Origin: Paracoccaceae bacterium
GTDB taxonomy: Bacteria; Pseudomonadota; Alphaproteobacteria; Rhodobacterales; Rhodobacteraceae
Assembly: GCA_026982275.1 (NCBI GenBank)
Contig: JALSHK010000455.1
Location: forward strand, 1-9,518
Direction: 5' to 3'
DNA length: 9,518 bases
The notes beneath the pieces were generated by a model. The model saw only the letters and a program-made list of their open reading frames with translations, was not told where the DNA came from and ran no database searches. Below, one piece after another: positions 1-6,109 of this stretch. A program made the translations under genes and the position numbers. Each line of letters opens with the position of its first letter. The first letter of the stretch is position 1.

Positions 1-1055
1 ATGATTGCCGGCTCAGCGCGATCATGGGGCCGATGGGGGGTGGAAAATCAACCCTGATCAAATTTCTCGCGGGCCAAACGGATGATGAAACCTATCGGGT
101 GGCGCATGAAAAGGCGCTTTATCGGGGGCAATTGCTGGAGGGCAATAACCGGCCAACGGTTATTTTTCAAAAACATCGAAACCAGATCGATGCTGCAAGC
201 CCTGCTGTCCGGCTGAAGGAGATCGAGCTTGCGCTTGACGGCACGGAGGGGCTTTTCTGCGTCGATGAGCCTACACATGGGCTAGAAAAGAAATTTGCGG
301 CAGAAATCATGCACCGGTTGCGGCAGGCGGCGGATCGCCGAGCTATATTGATGGTTTCCCATAACATCGAACAAGTGCGGAAATTCTCCGACCATGTGGC
401 ATTGATCGCCGGTGGCCGTGTGGTTGCCGCCCGCCCGACCCGCGAATTCTTCGAGCCGGGTGTCGATGATCATGCCACGCATTTCCTGAAAACCGGTGGG
501 CTGGATATCCCTTATGAAAACACACCAACACAATTTTTGGCCCCCGAGCAGCGGATTACGCCGGACGGGTTTGACCAGAATGCCGCCAATTCTTCCGCCG
601 GAAAGGAAAACTGGGTGATCAAAGACCGGCTTTCCCTGATGGCTTTGCCGGTTGATCCGCGCGGGAATCTCGCGCCTGATGCGCTTGGCCGGCTTTCGCC
701 CGCCAGATTTGTCTTTCATTTCAATCTGCAAGACCTGACAATCTATAGCCCGTCAGGCGCGGTGGAAAATTGCTTTGAGTGGCATTCCGAAAGCGAATTT
801 CCGGACCGGAACCCGCCGCTATCCGCAACCATCTGCCGCTATATAGATGCATTGCTGCACGCGGGGCAGCGCATAACTCTCAATACCGGCTTTAACCAGA
901 ATGCCGGCGCGGCGATCCTCGGTGCGCTGCTGATATTTAACGGGTTTTCCCCCGCCAGCGCGCTGGAGCTTACGGCGAAGAAATTTCCGGCTTTGCATCT
1001 TGGCATGCGGCTGGAGCAGTTTTTATGGGATATCGATCTGGAATTCGGGGCTTAG
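1..1055 (+). CDS. Reduced ABC-type ATPase fused to a phosphatase-like C-terminal domain (5' truncated)
   Basis: The reading frame is open to the first base, so the true start lies upstream; the first in-frame ATG (24) sits inside the strand before the P-loop and is not the start. Numbering from that Met, Walker A is GPMGGGKST (2-10), the Q-loop is Q49, Walker B is CVDEPT (79-84) and the switch His is H113 in MVSHN, so ATP binding and hydrolysis are likely. The Walker A to Walker B distance is only about 70 residues, and no LSGGQ signature is present: the equivalent stretch reads AASPAVRL (57-64) just after the Q-loop. The helical subdomain therefore looks largely absent. Residues about 195-340 resemble a dual-specificity phosphatase fold, with a loop at 287-294 where HCxxGxxR would sit, but Cys is Thr288 and Arg is Ala294. 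No membrane segments are seen. The ATPase assignment is firm; the phosphatase-like domain is inference. Partner and substrate are unknown. Confidence 0.75.
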   Translation, partial: DCRLSAIMGPMGGGKSTLIKFLAGQTDDETYRVAHEKALYRGQLLEGNNRPTVIFQKHRNQIDAASPAVRLKEIELALDGTEGLFCVDEPTHGLEKKFAAEIMHRLRQAADRRAILMVSHNIEQVRKFSDHVALIAGGRVVAARPTREFFEPGVDDHATHFLKTGGLDIPYENTPTQFLAPEQRITPDGFDQNAANSSAGKENWVIKDRLSLMALPVDPRGNLAPDALGRLSPARFVFHFNLQDLTIYSPSGAVENCFEWHSESEFPDRNPPLSATICRYIDALLHAGQRITLNTGFNQNAGAAILGALLIFNGFSPASALELTAKKFPALHLGMRLEQFLWDIDLEFGA

Positions 1056-1098
1056 GCACTGCAAGGCACGATATTTTTGCGCGGCAGGGTTTAGTTTC

Positions 1099-1127
1099 TT
1101 GCTCAACGGGGCAAAGGGCGGTATTCC
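1099..1127 (+). promoter_or_regulatory. Possible sigma-70 promoter for sseA
   Basis: TTGCTC (1099-1104) and TATTCC (1122-1127) are separated by 17 bases in the 100-base gap upstream of sseA. Initiation about 7 bases after the second box would give a leader of roughly 20 bases that includes the ribosome binding site. Both boxes match the consensus only partly, so this is tentative. Confidence 0.25.
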
Positions 1128-1144
1128 AAAAGGCAGATCATCAC

Positions 1145-1149
1145 AGGAG
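1145..1149 (+). promoter_or_regulatory. Ribosome binding site that fixes the sseA start
   Basis: AGGAG lies 6 bases before the ATG at 1156. A longer in-frame reading from 1000 would overlap the preceding ATPase gene and adds 52 residues with no rhodanese character, so 1156 is preferred. Confidence 0.75.
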
Positions 1150-1155
1150 CCTTTT

Positions 1156-2007
1156 ATGCAAGACCCGCAGCAACTTGTTTCTACTGATTGGCTGGAAAAA
1201 CACCTGAACGCGCCTGATCTGCGAATCATGGATGCAAGTCTGGTGCTGCCCGGAGACCCGCGCGATTGTCGTAAAGAATACGAGAGCTGCCATATTCCCG
1301 GCGCGCGGTATTTTGATATTAATGAAATAGCCGATAGCCGCTCGGATCTGCCCCATATGGTGCCGCCGGTCGAGAAATTCATCTCCAAAATGCGGGCGAT
1401 GGGCATTGGCGACGGCCATAAGGTGGTTTTTTATGACAGCAATGACGCGCTGTTTTCCGCCGCCCGCGCATGGTGGATGTTTAGGCTTTTCGGCAAGAAT
1501 GATGTGGCGATTCTAGATGGAGGCTTGCCCAAATGGCTCAAGGAAGGCCGCCCCGTAGAAGATATGCCGCCCCTGCTGCGCGACCGGCATTTTACCGCGC
1601 GGCTGAATGCCGGATTAGTGCGTAATGTAACGCAGGTCGCCTCGGCGGTGAAGCTGAAAGACGCGCAAATCATCGATGCCCGCTCGCCTGCGCGCTTTGC
1701 CGGTGAGGCCGAAGAGCCGCGCGAAGGGGTGCGCAAGGGGCGCATTCCGGGCAGTAAAAACATATATTACAAAGACCTGACCGGCCCGAAAGGCACCTTG
1801 CTGCCGCTGGAGGAGATCCGCGAGATATTCGAGGATGAAGAGATTGATCTGGGCAAGCCCATCATCCTGACCTGCGGTTCTGGCGTGACCGCCTGCGTTC
1901 TGGCCCACGCGCTGGAGCGGTTGGGGCATCGGCAATGGTCGGTTTATGATGGCTCGTGGTCCGAGTGGGGCATGTATAGCGAGCTGGCAATCGAAACCGG
2001 ATGGTAG
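1156..2007 (+). CDS. sseA: 3-mercaptopyruvate sulfurtransferase (tandem rhodanese)
   Basis: This 283-residue protein has the usual length of SseA/TST enzymes, with two rhodanese domains. The N-terminal one (about 8-125) carries the HIPGA motif (46-50) but has no catalytic Cys. The C-terminal one (about 155-280) has DARSPARF (164-171), RIPGS (196-200) and the active loop CGSGVTA with Cys240. CGSGVTA is typical of mercaptopyruvate sulfurtransferases, whereas thiosulfate sulfurtransferases usually carry CRKGVTA. The enzyme moves sulfur from 3-mercaptopyruvate to its Cys as a persulfide, then to a thiol acceptor or cyanide, releasing pyruvate. No signal peptide is seen, so it is probably cytoplasmic. 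The last 7 bases overlap the GNAT gene, and an aminotransferase able in principle to supply 3-mercaptopyruvate follows, which suggests one operon. A second Cys (247) lies seven residues after the active Cys; its role is unknown. Confidence 0.93.
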   Translation: MQDPQQLVSTDWLEKHLNAPDLRIMDASLVLPGDPRDCRKEYESCHIPGARYFDINEIADSRSDLPHMVPPVEKFISKMRAMGIGDGHKVVFYDSNDALFSAARAWWMFRLFGKNDVAILDGGLPKWLKEGRPVEDMPPLLRDRHFTARLNAGLVRNVTQVASAVKLKDAQIIDARSPARFAGEAEEPREGVRKGRIPGSKNIYYKDLTGPKGTLLPLEEIREIFEDEEIDLGKPIILTCGSGVTACVLAHALERLGHRQWSVYDGSWSEWGMYSELAIETGW

Positions 2008-2507
2008 AGGTCACGATCACATATCTTGAGATGCAAGCGCGGCCAAGCTATCCGCGCCCGCACCAGCCTTTGGGGCATCAGGCGGCCTTGCTGCATGCGG
2101 AATCGCCGCCGCTTTGGTATTTTCTTGATCTATACCGCGCGGTGGGCGCGCAATATCAATGGACCGATTGGCTGGAGGCCGGCGAGGCCGAGCTGAAGGA
2201 TTTTGTCCAGCACCCCGATATGGCGCTATTCACCCTGATCCGCCAAGGCTGGCCCGCCGGATTTTTCATGCTTGATCGGCGAGAGGCCGGTATTTGCGAT
2301 CTGGCCTATCTGGGGCTGGTGCCCGAGGTGCTGGGGCTGGGCTTGGGCAAATATCTGCTGCAAGAGGCGGTGCATATGGCATGGGATGGCGAGGGGACCG
2401 AACGCGTCACCGTCAATACCTGCACGCTGGACCACCCCCGCGCCCTTGCGCTCTATCAAAGCGCCGGATTTTCTCCGGTGCGACAAGAAATTATAACTCG
2501 AGACTAA
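2001..2507 (+). CDS. GNAT family N-acetyltransferase
   Basis: This 168-residue protein fits a single GNAT domain. The N-terminal strand VEVTITYLEM is followed by a conserved-looking PPLWYFLDLYRAVG block (36-49) and YQWTD (52-56). The acetyl-CoA loop is in motif A at about 107-117 (VPEVLGLGLGK), where the usual Q/RxxGxG/A is relaxed to LGLGLG. Motif B follows with NTCTLDHPRALALYQSAGF (139-157), in which Asn139 and Tyr152 are at the usual functional positions. The start at 2001 is inside the end of sseA and has no good ribosome binding site of its own, which suggests translational coupling. An alternative ATG at 2031 would remove the first beta strand, so 2001 is preferred. The substrate is unknown: family members acetylate small amines, antibiotics or protein N-termini. 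Position between sseA and an aminotransferase hints at amino acid metabolism, but that is only context. Confidence 0.85.
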   Translation: MVEVTITYLEMQARPSYPRPHQPLGHQAALLHAESPPLWYFLDLYRAVGAQYQWTDWLEAGEAELKDFVQHPDMALFTLIRQGWPAGFFMLDRREAGICDLAYLGLVPEVLGLGLGKYLLQEAVHMAWDGEGTERVTVNTCTLDHPRALALYQSAGFSPVRQEIITRD

Positions 2508-2522
2508 AGAAGGACTGCGGCT

Positions 2523-3704
2523 ATGCTGGAAAACCTAAAAGAACAGGCACCGGATAAAATCATCGAACTGATCGGGCTGTTTGCGGCTGATACCCGCGCC
2601 GACAAGCTGGATCTTGGTGTCGGGGTATATAAAAATGCCGAGGGTAAAACGCCGGTCATGCGGGCGGTGAAGGCCGCCGAAGCGCGGCTGCTGGCCGAGC
2701 AAGAGAGCAAATCCTATGTCGGGCTGCTGGGGGATATTTCCTATGTGGAAGCCATCCGCGAGCTGGTGCTGGGCGATAGCGTGGACGCCGCGCGGATTTG
2801 TGGCGCGCAAGAGCCGGGCGGCACTGGCGCCATCCGGCAGCTATTCGAGTTGATAAGGGCCGCCAATGCGGATGCGACCGTGTGGATATCCAACCCGAGC
2901 TGGCCAAACCACGAGGCGATTCTGAAATATCTCGGGATAAATGTTGGCAAATACCGCTATTTTAACGAGGCCACCTGCAGCGTGGATTTCGCCGGCATGA
3001 AGGCGGATCTTGCGGGGGCAAAAGCCGGCGATGTGGTGCTGCTGCACGGCTGCTGCCATAATCCCACAGGGGCGAATATTACGGTGGCTGAATGGGGCGA
3101 GATCACCGATATTATTTTGGAAAAAGGCCTGATGCCGATGATCGATATCGCCTATCAGGGCTTTGGCGACGGGCTGGAGGAAGACACAATCGGCCTGCGC
3201 AGCATGGCGGCGCGGGTGCCTGAAATGCTGGTGGCGGCGAGCTGTTCCAAAAATTTCGGCCTGTATCGCGATCGGGTCGGCGCGGCGCTGATCATTTCCA
3301 AAGACGAAGCCGGAACGGCGCTGAGCAGGGCGAATTTGGCGGGGCTGAACCGGCTGAATTTCTCGTTCCCGCCGGATCACGGGGCCAAGGTGGTGTCGAT
3401 CATCATGAATGACCCCGCGCTCAAGGCCGATTGGATGGCCGAGGTGGAGGATATCCGGCAAGAAATGCTGGCGCTGCGAAAAAATCTGGCCGAGGCCCTG
3501 CGCCGCGAGACAAATTCGGACCGTTTCGACTTTTTCGCTGAGCATCGCGGCATGTTCTCCCGCCTTGGGCTTAGCCCCGAACAGGTGATGAAGCTGCGCA
3601 CGGATCACGGGATCTATATGGTAGGCGATAGCCGGATCAACATCGCGGGCCTGCCGCGCGAGGGCTTGGATAATCTCGCCAAGGCCATTGCCTCGGTGAT
3701 ATAG
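2523..3704 (+). CDS. Aspartate/aromatic amino acid aminotransferase (class I, PLP)
   Basis: The 393-residue protein is full length for the AspC/TyrB group of fold-type I PLP enzymes. Visible landmarks: NPSWPNH with Trp127 (ring stacking on PLP), HNPTG with Asn180, DIAYQGFG with Asp208 and Tyr211, the PLP lysine Lys243 in SCSKNFGLYRDRVGA with Arg251 for the phosphate, and Arg371 in GDSRINIAGL for the substrate alpha-carboxylate. It interconverts aspartate or aromatic amino acids and their 2-oxo acids using 2-oxoglutarate/glutamate; the sequence alone does not separate AspC from TyrB specificity. Members of this group also transaminate cysteine to 3-mercaptopyruvate, which fits the sseA gene two places upstream. 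AAGAAGGA (2507-2514) is 8 bases before the ATG, and the GNAT stop is 15 bases before it, so co-transcription is likely. The protein is cytoplasmic, with nothing truncated or odd. Confidence 0.93.
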   Translation: MLENLKEQAPDKIIELIGLFAADTRADKLDLGVGVYKNAEGKTPVMRAVKAAEARLLAEQESKSYVGLLGDISYVEAIRELVLGDSVDAARICGAQEPGGTGAIRQLFELIRAANADATVWISNPSWPNHEAILKYLGINVGKYRYFNEATCSVDFAGMKADLAGAKAGDVVLLHGCCHNPTGANITVAEWGEITDIILEKGLMPMIDIAYQGFGDGLEEDTIGLRSMAARVPEMLVAASCSKNFGLYRDRVGAALIISKDEAGTALSRANLAGLNRLNFSFPPDHGAKVVSIIMNDPALKADWMAEVEDIRQEMLALRKNLAEALRRETNSDRFDFFAEHRGMFSRLGLSPEQVMKLRTDHGIYMVGDSRINIAGLPREGLDNLAKAIASVI

Positions 3705-3714
3705 TTCGGGCTTC

Positions 3715-3746
3715 TGCCGAGCGAAGCGAGGCGCGGGCCGTCGGCA
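3715..3746. repeat. Local stem-loop at the left end of the palindromic element
   Basis: TGCCGA (3715-3720) pairs perfectly with TCGGCA (3741-3746). Its left arm shares bases 3716-3720 with the outer 17-bp inverted repeat, so the two pairings exclude each other. Confidence 0.6.
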
Positions 3747-3772
3747 AACACTGTCCAGCTTTGCTGGTAAAG

Positions 3773-3814
3773 TGCCTTCGGGGAGGGGGGCTTTAGCTCC
3801 CCGAGACGAAGGCA
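3773..3814. repeat. Compound stem-loop
   Basis: The outer stem TGCCTTCG (3773-3780) pairs with CGAAGGCA (3807-3814). Inside it CGGGGAG (3779-3785) can pair with CTCCCCG (3797-3803), borrowing the last two bases of the outer left arm. The loop contains a G-run and CTTTAG. Confidence 0.6.
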
Positions 3815-3842
3815 GGCTAGCTGAGACAAAGGGGCTACCCTC

Positions 3843-3880
3843 GCTTATGAAAGGATTGCTGGCGCAATCCGTCCATAAGC
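3843..3880. repeat. Long two-part stem-loop
   Basis: GCTTATG (3843-3849) pairs with CATAAGC (3874-3880), and inside it GGATTGC (3853-3859) pairs with GCAATCC (3864-3870). The halves are separated by a symmetric 3x3 internal loop, and the terminal loop is TGGC. Fourteen perfect base pairs in 38 bases is far from chance. It lies about 50 bases before the cyclodeaminase start, with no T-run after it. Confidence 0.65.
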
Positions 3881-3934
3881 ATTGGGCGGTGGCCTCGCTT
3901 CGCTCGGCGGTCTATGTGATGAGGAGCCGGAAAT

Positions 3935-4858
3935 ATGAGCCAAATTCCGTATATTTCTGCAAAGGATGTGGAAGGCACATTAAGCTGGCATTCGATGGTC
4001 GATGCGCTTTGGGAGGGCCATAAGGGCCAGCGGCCAGAGATTGCCGATCAGATATTGCAGCGCGGGCAGGATATATTGCTGTCTCGCGCCGCGTGGATTG
4101 GCGGGCTGGGCGCGGCGGTCAAAACCGTGAGCGTGTTTCCGGATAATCCGGCGAAGGGTCAGCCTTCGGTGCAGGGCGCGATGCTGCTATTTGATGATCA
4201 AAGCGGGGCAGTGGAGGCCGTGATCGATAGTGCCTTGGTGACAAAATGGAAAACCGTGGCGGATAGCTTGCTTGGCGCGCGGCTTTTGGCACGGCCTGAA
4301 TCCAGACGCTTGCTGGTGATGGGGGCTGGCGAGGTGGCACGCGGGCTGGTGCAGGCTTATCCATTCATTTTTCCACATATCGAGATTGAAATCTGGAACC
4401 GCAGCCCGGAAAAGGCAGAGGTGTTGGCGGCATCGCACTCGAATATGCGCGCGGTGCGGGATCTGGAGGAGTCGGTCCGGCGCGCCGATATTATCAGCTG
4501 CGCAACCATGACAAAAACGCCGCTGATCAAAGGGGATTGGCTGCATGAGGGCCAGCATCTTGATCTGATCGGGGCCTTTACCCCTGAAATGCGCGAGGCA
4601 GATGACAAAGCCCTGCAGCGCAGCCGGATATTTGTCGATAGCCGTGCTACCACTATTGAACATATCGGCGAACTGACCCTGCCGCTGGCCAGCGGGGCGA
4701 TTTCGCGGGCGGATATTCTGGGTGATTTTTATGACTTGGCTGACGGCACTGCGGGGCGGAACAGCGACGACGATATCACCCTGTTCAAAAATGGTGGCGG
4801 CGCGCATCTGGATCTGATGATCGGGCGGATGATATTGCAGGCTTACCGTGCAGAATAG
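3935..4858 (+). CDS. Ornithine cyclodeaminase / mu-crystallin family protein
   Basis: The 307-residue protein has the full length and order of the family. The substrate-binding part contains AVKTVSVFPDNP with the conserved Lys63, followed by GQPSVQGAMLLFD (75-87). The Rossmann part has the dinucleotide loop MGAGEVARG (129-137) and WNRSPEKAE (144-152), then GAFTPEMREAD (213-223), whose closing Asp is at the usual catalytic-acid region. The motif normally seen as LTxxRTAA reads VTKWKTVAD (102-110), so the carboxylate-binding Arg is replaced by Lys106. Relatives act as ornithine cyclodeaminase, alanine or imino-acid dehydrogenase, or ketimine/iminosuccinate reductase; the Arg to Lys change argues against assuming ornithine. 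GAGGAG (3921-3926) is 8 bases before the ATG. It follows the palindromic spacer and precedes a paiB-like gene that seems to have its own promoter. The family call is firm; the reaction is not known. Confidence 0.9.
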   Translation: MSQIPYISAKDVEGTLSWHSMVDALWEGHKGQRPEIADQILQRGQDILLSRAAWIGGLGAAVKTVSVFPDNPAKGQPSVQGAMLLFDDQSGAVEAVIDSALVTKWKTVADSLLGARLLARPESRRLLVMGAGEVARGLVQAYPFIFPHIEIEIWNRSPEKAEVLAASHSNMRAVRDLEESVRRADIISCATMTKTPLIKGDWLHEGQHLDLIGAFTPEMREADDKALQRSRIFVDSRATTIEHIGELTLPLASGAISRADILGDFYDLADGTAGRNSDDDITLFKNGGGAHLDLMIGRMILQAYRAE

Positions 4859-4860
4859 GC

Positions 4861-4888
4861 TTGACGCGGGGGCGTGATGCCCTAGCCT
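4861..4888 (+). promoter_or_regulatory. Promoter for the paiB-like gene, possibly giving a leaderless mRNA
   Basis: TTGACG (4861-4866) is a near-perfect -35 box, and TAGCCT (4883-4888), 16 bases on, fits TAnnnT. Initiation 6-7 bases after the -10 falls at about 4894-4896, on the ATG at 4895. No purine-rich ribosome binding site precedes that ATG. Confidence 0.5.
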
Positions 4889-4894
4889 GCACCT

Positions 4895-5500
4895 ATGCAT
4901 CCAAATCCGATATTCCGCTCTGTTGACCATGAAAAAAGCTTGGCCTTTGCGGCGGATCGCGGCTTTGGCATGCTATCCGTGAATGGCGAAAACGGGCCTT
5001 TAGTTGCGCATTTACCTTTTGTTTTCAATGAGGATCGTAGCTGCGTGGCTTTTCATATGCTGCGTTCGAATCCCGTGTTGCGGGCGCCGGGGCCAGCGCT
5101 TTTGGCGGTGAACGGGCCGGACGGGTATATCTCGCCGGATTGGTATGGCGCGCCCGGGCTGGTGCCGACATGGAATTATGTGGCGGTGCATCTGCGCGGG
5201 AATTTGCGGCTATTGGAAGCCGAGGCGCTGGAGCCGCATTTGCGCGCGCTTTCCGGAGAATTCGAGCGGCGGTTATGGCCCAAGCCGATCTGGGATCCGG
5301 ATAAGGTGAGCCTTGAGGCGCGCGAAAAAATGATGCGGATGCTGGTGCCGGTCGAGCTGGAAATCAGCCATGTGGATGCCACATGGAAGCTGGGCCAAAA
5401 CAAGCCGGAGGCGGCGCGAAAAGGCGTGGCCGAGGCTTTGAAAACAAGCGCGTTGGGCGCGGAAACGGCAGCCTTGGCGGCCCTTATGGAGGATATATGA
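4895..5500 (+). CDS. PaiB-family FMN-binding protein / putative transcriptional regulator
   Basis: The 201-residue protein matches the PaiB family in length and motifs: the N-terminal MHPNPIF, GPLVAHLPFVF (34-44), the hallmark VPTWNYVAVHLRG (90-102) and, near the end, TWKLGQNKPEAARKGV (163-178). The fold is an FMN-binding split barrel. Bacillus subtilis PaiB was described as a negative regulator of sporulation and degradative enzymes, but many members are known only as flavin-binding proteins, so regulation here is unproven. No helix-turn-helix is evident. The ATG at 4895 lacks a ribosome binding site and sits where transcription from the upstream promoter should begin. Its stop overlaps the start of the glutathione transferase gene, so the two are probably translated together and may share a redox-related role. 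The usual PaiA acetyltransferase partner is not adjacent; the GNAT gene near 2001 is of a different type. Confidence 0.9.
   Translation: MHPNPIFRSVDHEKSLAFAADRGFGMLSVNGENGPLVAHLPFVFNEDRSCVAFHMLRSNPVLRAPGPALLAVNGPDGYISPDWYGAPGLVPTWNYVAVHLRGNLRLLEAEALEPHLRALSGEFERRLWPKPIWDPDKVSLEAREKMMRMLVPVELEISHVDATWKLGQNKPEAARKGVAEALKTSALGAETAALAALMEDI
5488..5492 (+). promoter_or_regulatory. Ribosome binding site for the glutathione transferase, before two adjacent ATGs
   Basis: GGAGG lies within the last codons of the paiB-like gene. ATG at 5497 is only 4 bases away, while ATG at 5500 is 7 bases away, which is the better spacing. The second ATG is therefore taken as the start. Confidence 0.6.
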
Positions 5501-6102
5501 TGAAGCTGATTTATTCGGGCACCTCGCCCTTTGTGCGCAAGGTCAGCGTGCTGCTGCTGGAGACGGGGCTGGATGGGCGCGTGGAGCGCGAAACCGTGGC
5601 GATCACGCCGATGAAGCCCGGCGATGTGGTGCCGGCAGCCAATCCGCTGGGCAAGGTGCCGTGTTTGATCACCGATGACGGCACCGCTATTTTCGATAGC
5701 CGCGTGATCACGCGCTATCTGGATAGCCTGCATGAGGGCGCAAAGCTATATCCTGAAGGCGAAGCGCTATGGCCGGTTTTGACGCTCGAAGCGGTGGCAG
5801 ACGGCATGACCGAAGCCGCTGTCTTGATGATTTATGAGCGGCTTTTGCGCACAGAAGCGCAGAAATCACCGGAATGGGTGGAGGCGCAATGGCTGAAAAT
5901 CAGCCGCGCTTTGGCGCATCTGGAAGCGAATGTGGCGATGCTGGAGCCGATGAATATGGCCAGCATTGCTGTAGGGGCGGTGCTGGGTTACCTAGATTTC
6001 AGATTTGATGATCGGCAATGGCGCAAGCTGGCCCCCAAGCTGGCGGAATGGGAAGCCGCTTTTGCCAAGCGACCTTCAATGCAGGCCACGCAGCCCGGAT
6101 AA
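5500..6102 (+). CDS. Glutathione S-transferase, YibF-like
   Basis: The 200-residue protein has a thioredoxin-fold domain (1-78) and an all-helical C-terminal domain (about 85-195). The N-terminus MKLIYSGTSPFVRKVSVLLLE closely resembles E. coli YibF as I recall it. Ser9 in TSPF is the probable glutathione-activating residue, NPLGKVPCL (48-56) holds the cis-Pro54, and FDSR (65-68) binds the gamma-glutamyl group. A helix with GYLDFR (153-158) also resembles YibF, and as there the N-capping Asp common in GSTs is missing. The enzyme is cytoplasmic and likely conjugates or reduces electrophiles or peroxides with glutathione; the substrate is unknown. It overlaps the stop of the paiB-like gene by one base (four if the ATG at 5497 is used), pointing to translational coupling. 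It converges on the minus-strand LCCL gene 75 bases downstream. Confidence 0.9.
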   Translation: MKLIYSGTSPFVRKVSVLLLETGLDGRVERETVAITPMKPGDVVPAANPLGKVPCLITDDGTAIFDSRVITRYLDSLHEGAKLYPEGEALWPVLTLEAVADGMTEAAVLMIYERLLRTEAQKSPEWVEAQWLKISRALAHLEANVAMLEPMNMASIAVGAVLGYLDFRFDDRQWRKLAPKLAEWEAAFAKRPSMQATQPG

Positions 6103-6109
6103 AACCCGC

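Larger units (their letters stand above)
3716..3908. repeat. Nested palindromic element bounded by a perfect 17-bp inverted repeat
   Basis: Bases 3716-3732 (GCCGAGCGAAGCGAGGC) are the exact reverse complement of 3892-3908. Between them are three further stem-loops: CCAGC/GCTGG (3755-3759/3763-3767), a two-part stem at 3773-3814, and a stem at 3843-3880. Almost the whole spacer between the aminotransferase and the cyclodeaminase gene is therefore able to fold. None of the stems is followed by a T-run, so a simple intrinsic terminator is not supported. Such elements may be REP/MITE-like extragenic repeats, or an RNA structure that protects or separates the two genes. No clear target-site duplication flanks the ends, and no second copy occurs in this window. 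Confidence 0.7.

Noticed and set aside
2841..3608. 255-codon open frame on the minus strand
   Set aside because: It is antisense to the aminotransferase, which has a complete PLP active site; the minus product has no family character.
3773..3880. Intrinsic terminator of the sseA-aminotransferase cluster
   Set aside because: The stems are strong, but none is followed by a T-run on the plus strand, so they are listed as repeats.
3772..4023. 83-codon open frame starting in the palindromic spacer
   Set aside because: It runs through hairpins and into the cyclodeaminase gene in another frame, with no ribosome binding site or domain.
2523..4858. Part of a beta-hydroxyaspartate cycle cluster (aminotransferase plus cyclodeaminase-like reductase)
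   Set aside because: The aminotransferase is an AspC/TyrB class I enzyme, not the class V type of BhcA, and the dehydratase and aldolase genes are not present.
2001..5500. A paiAB pair (GNAT plus PaiB)
   Set aside because: The GNAT gene is 2.4 kb away in a different cluster, and its sequence is of another GNAT subgroup.
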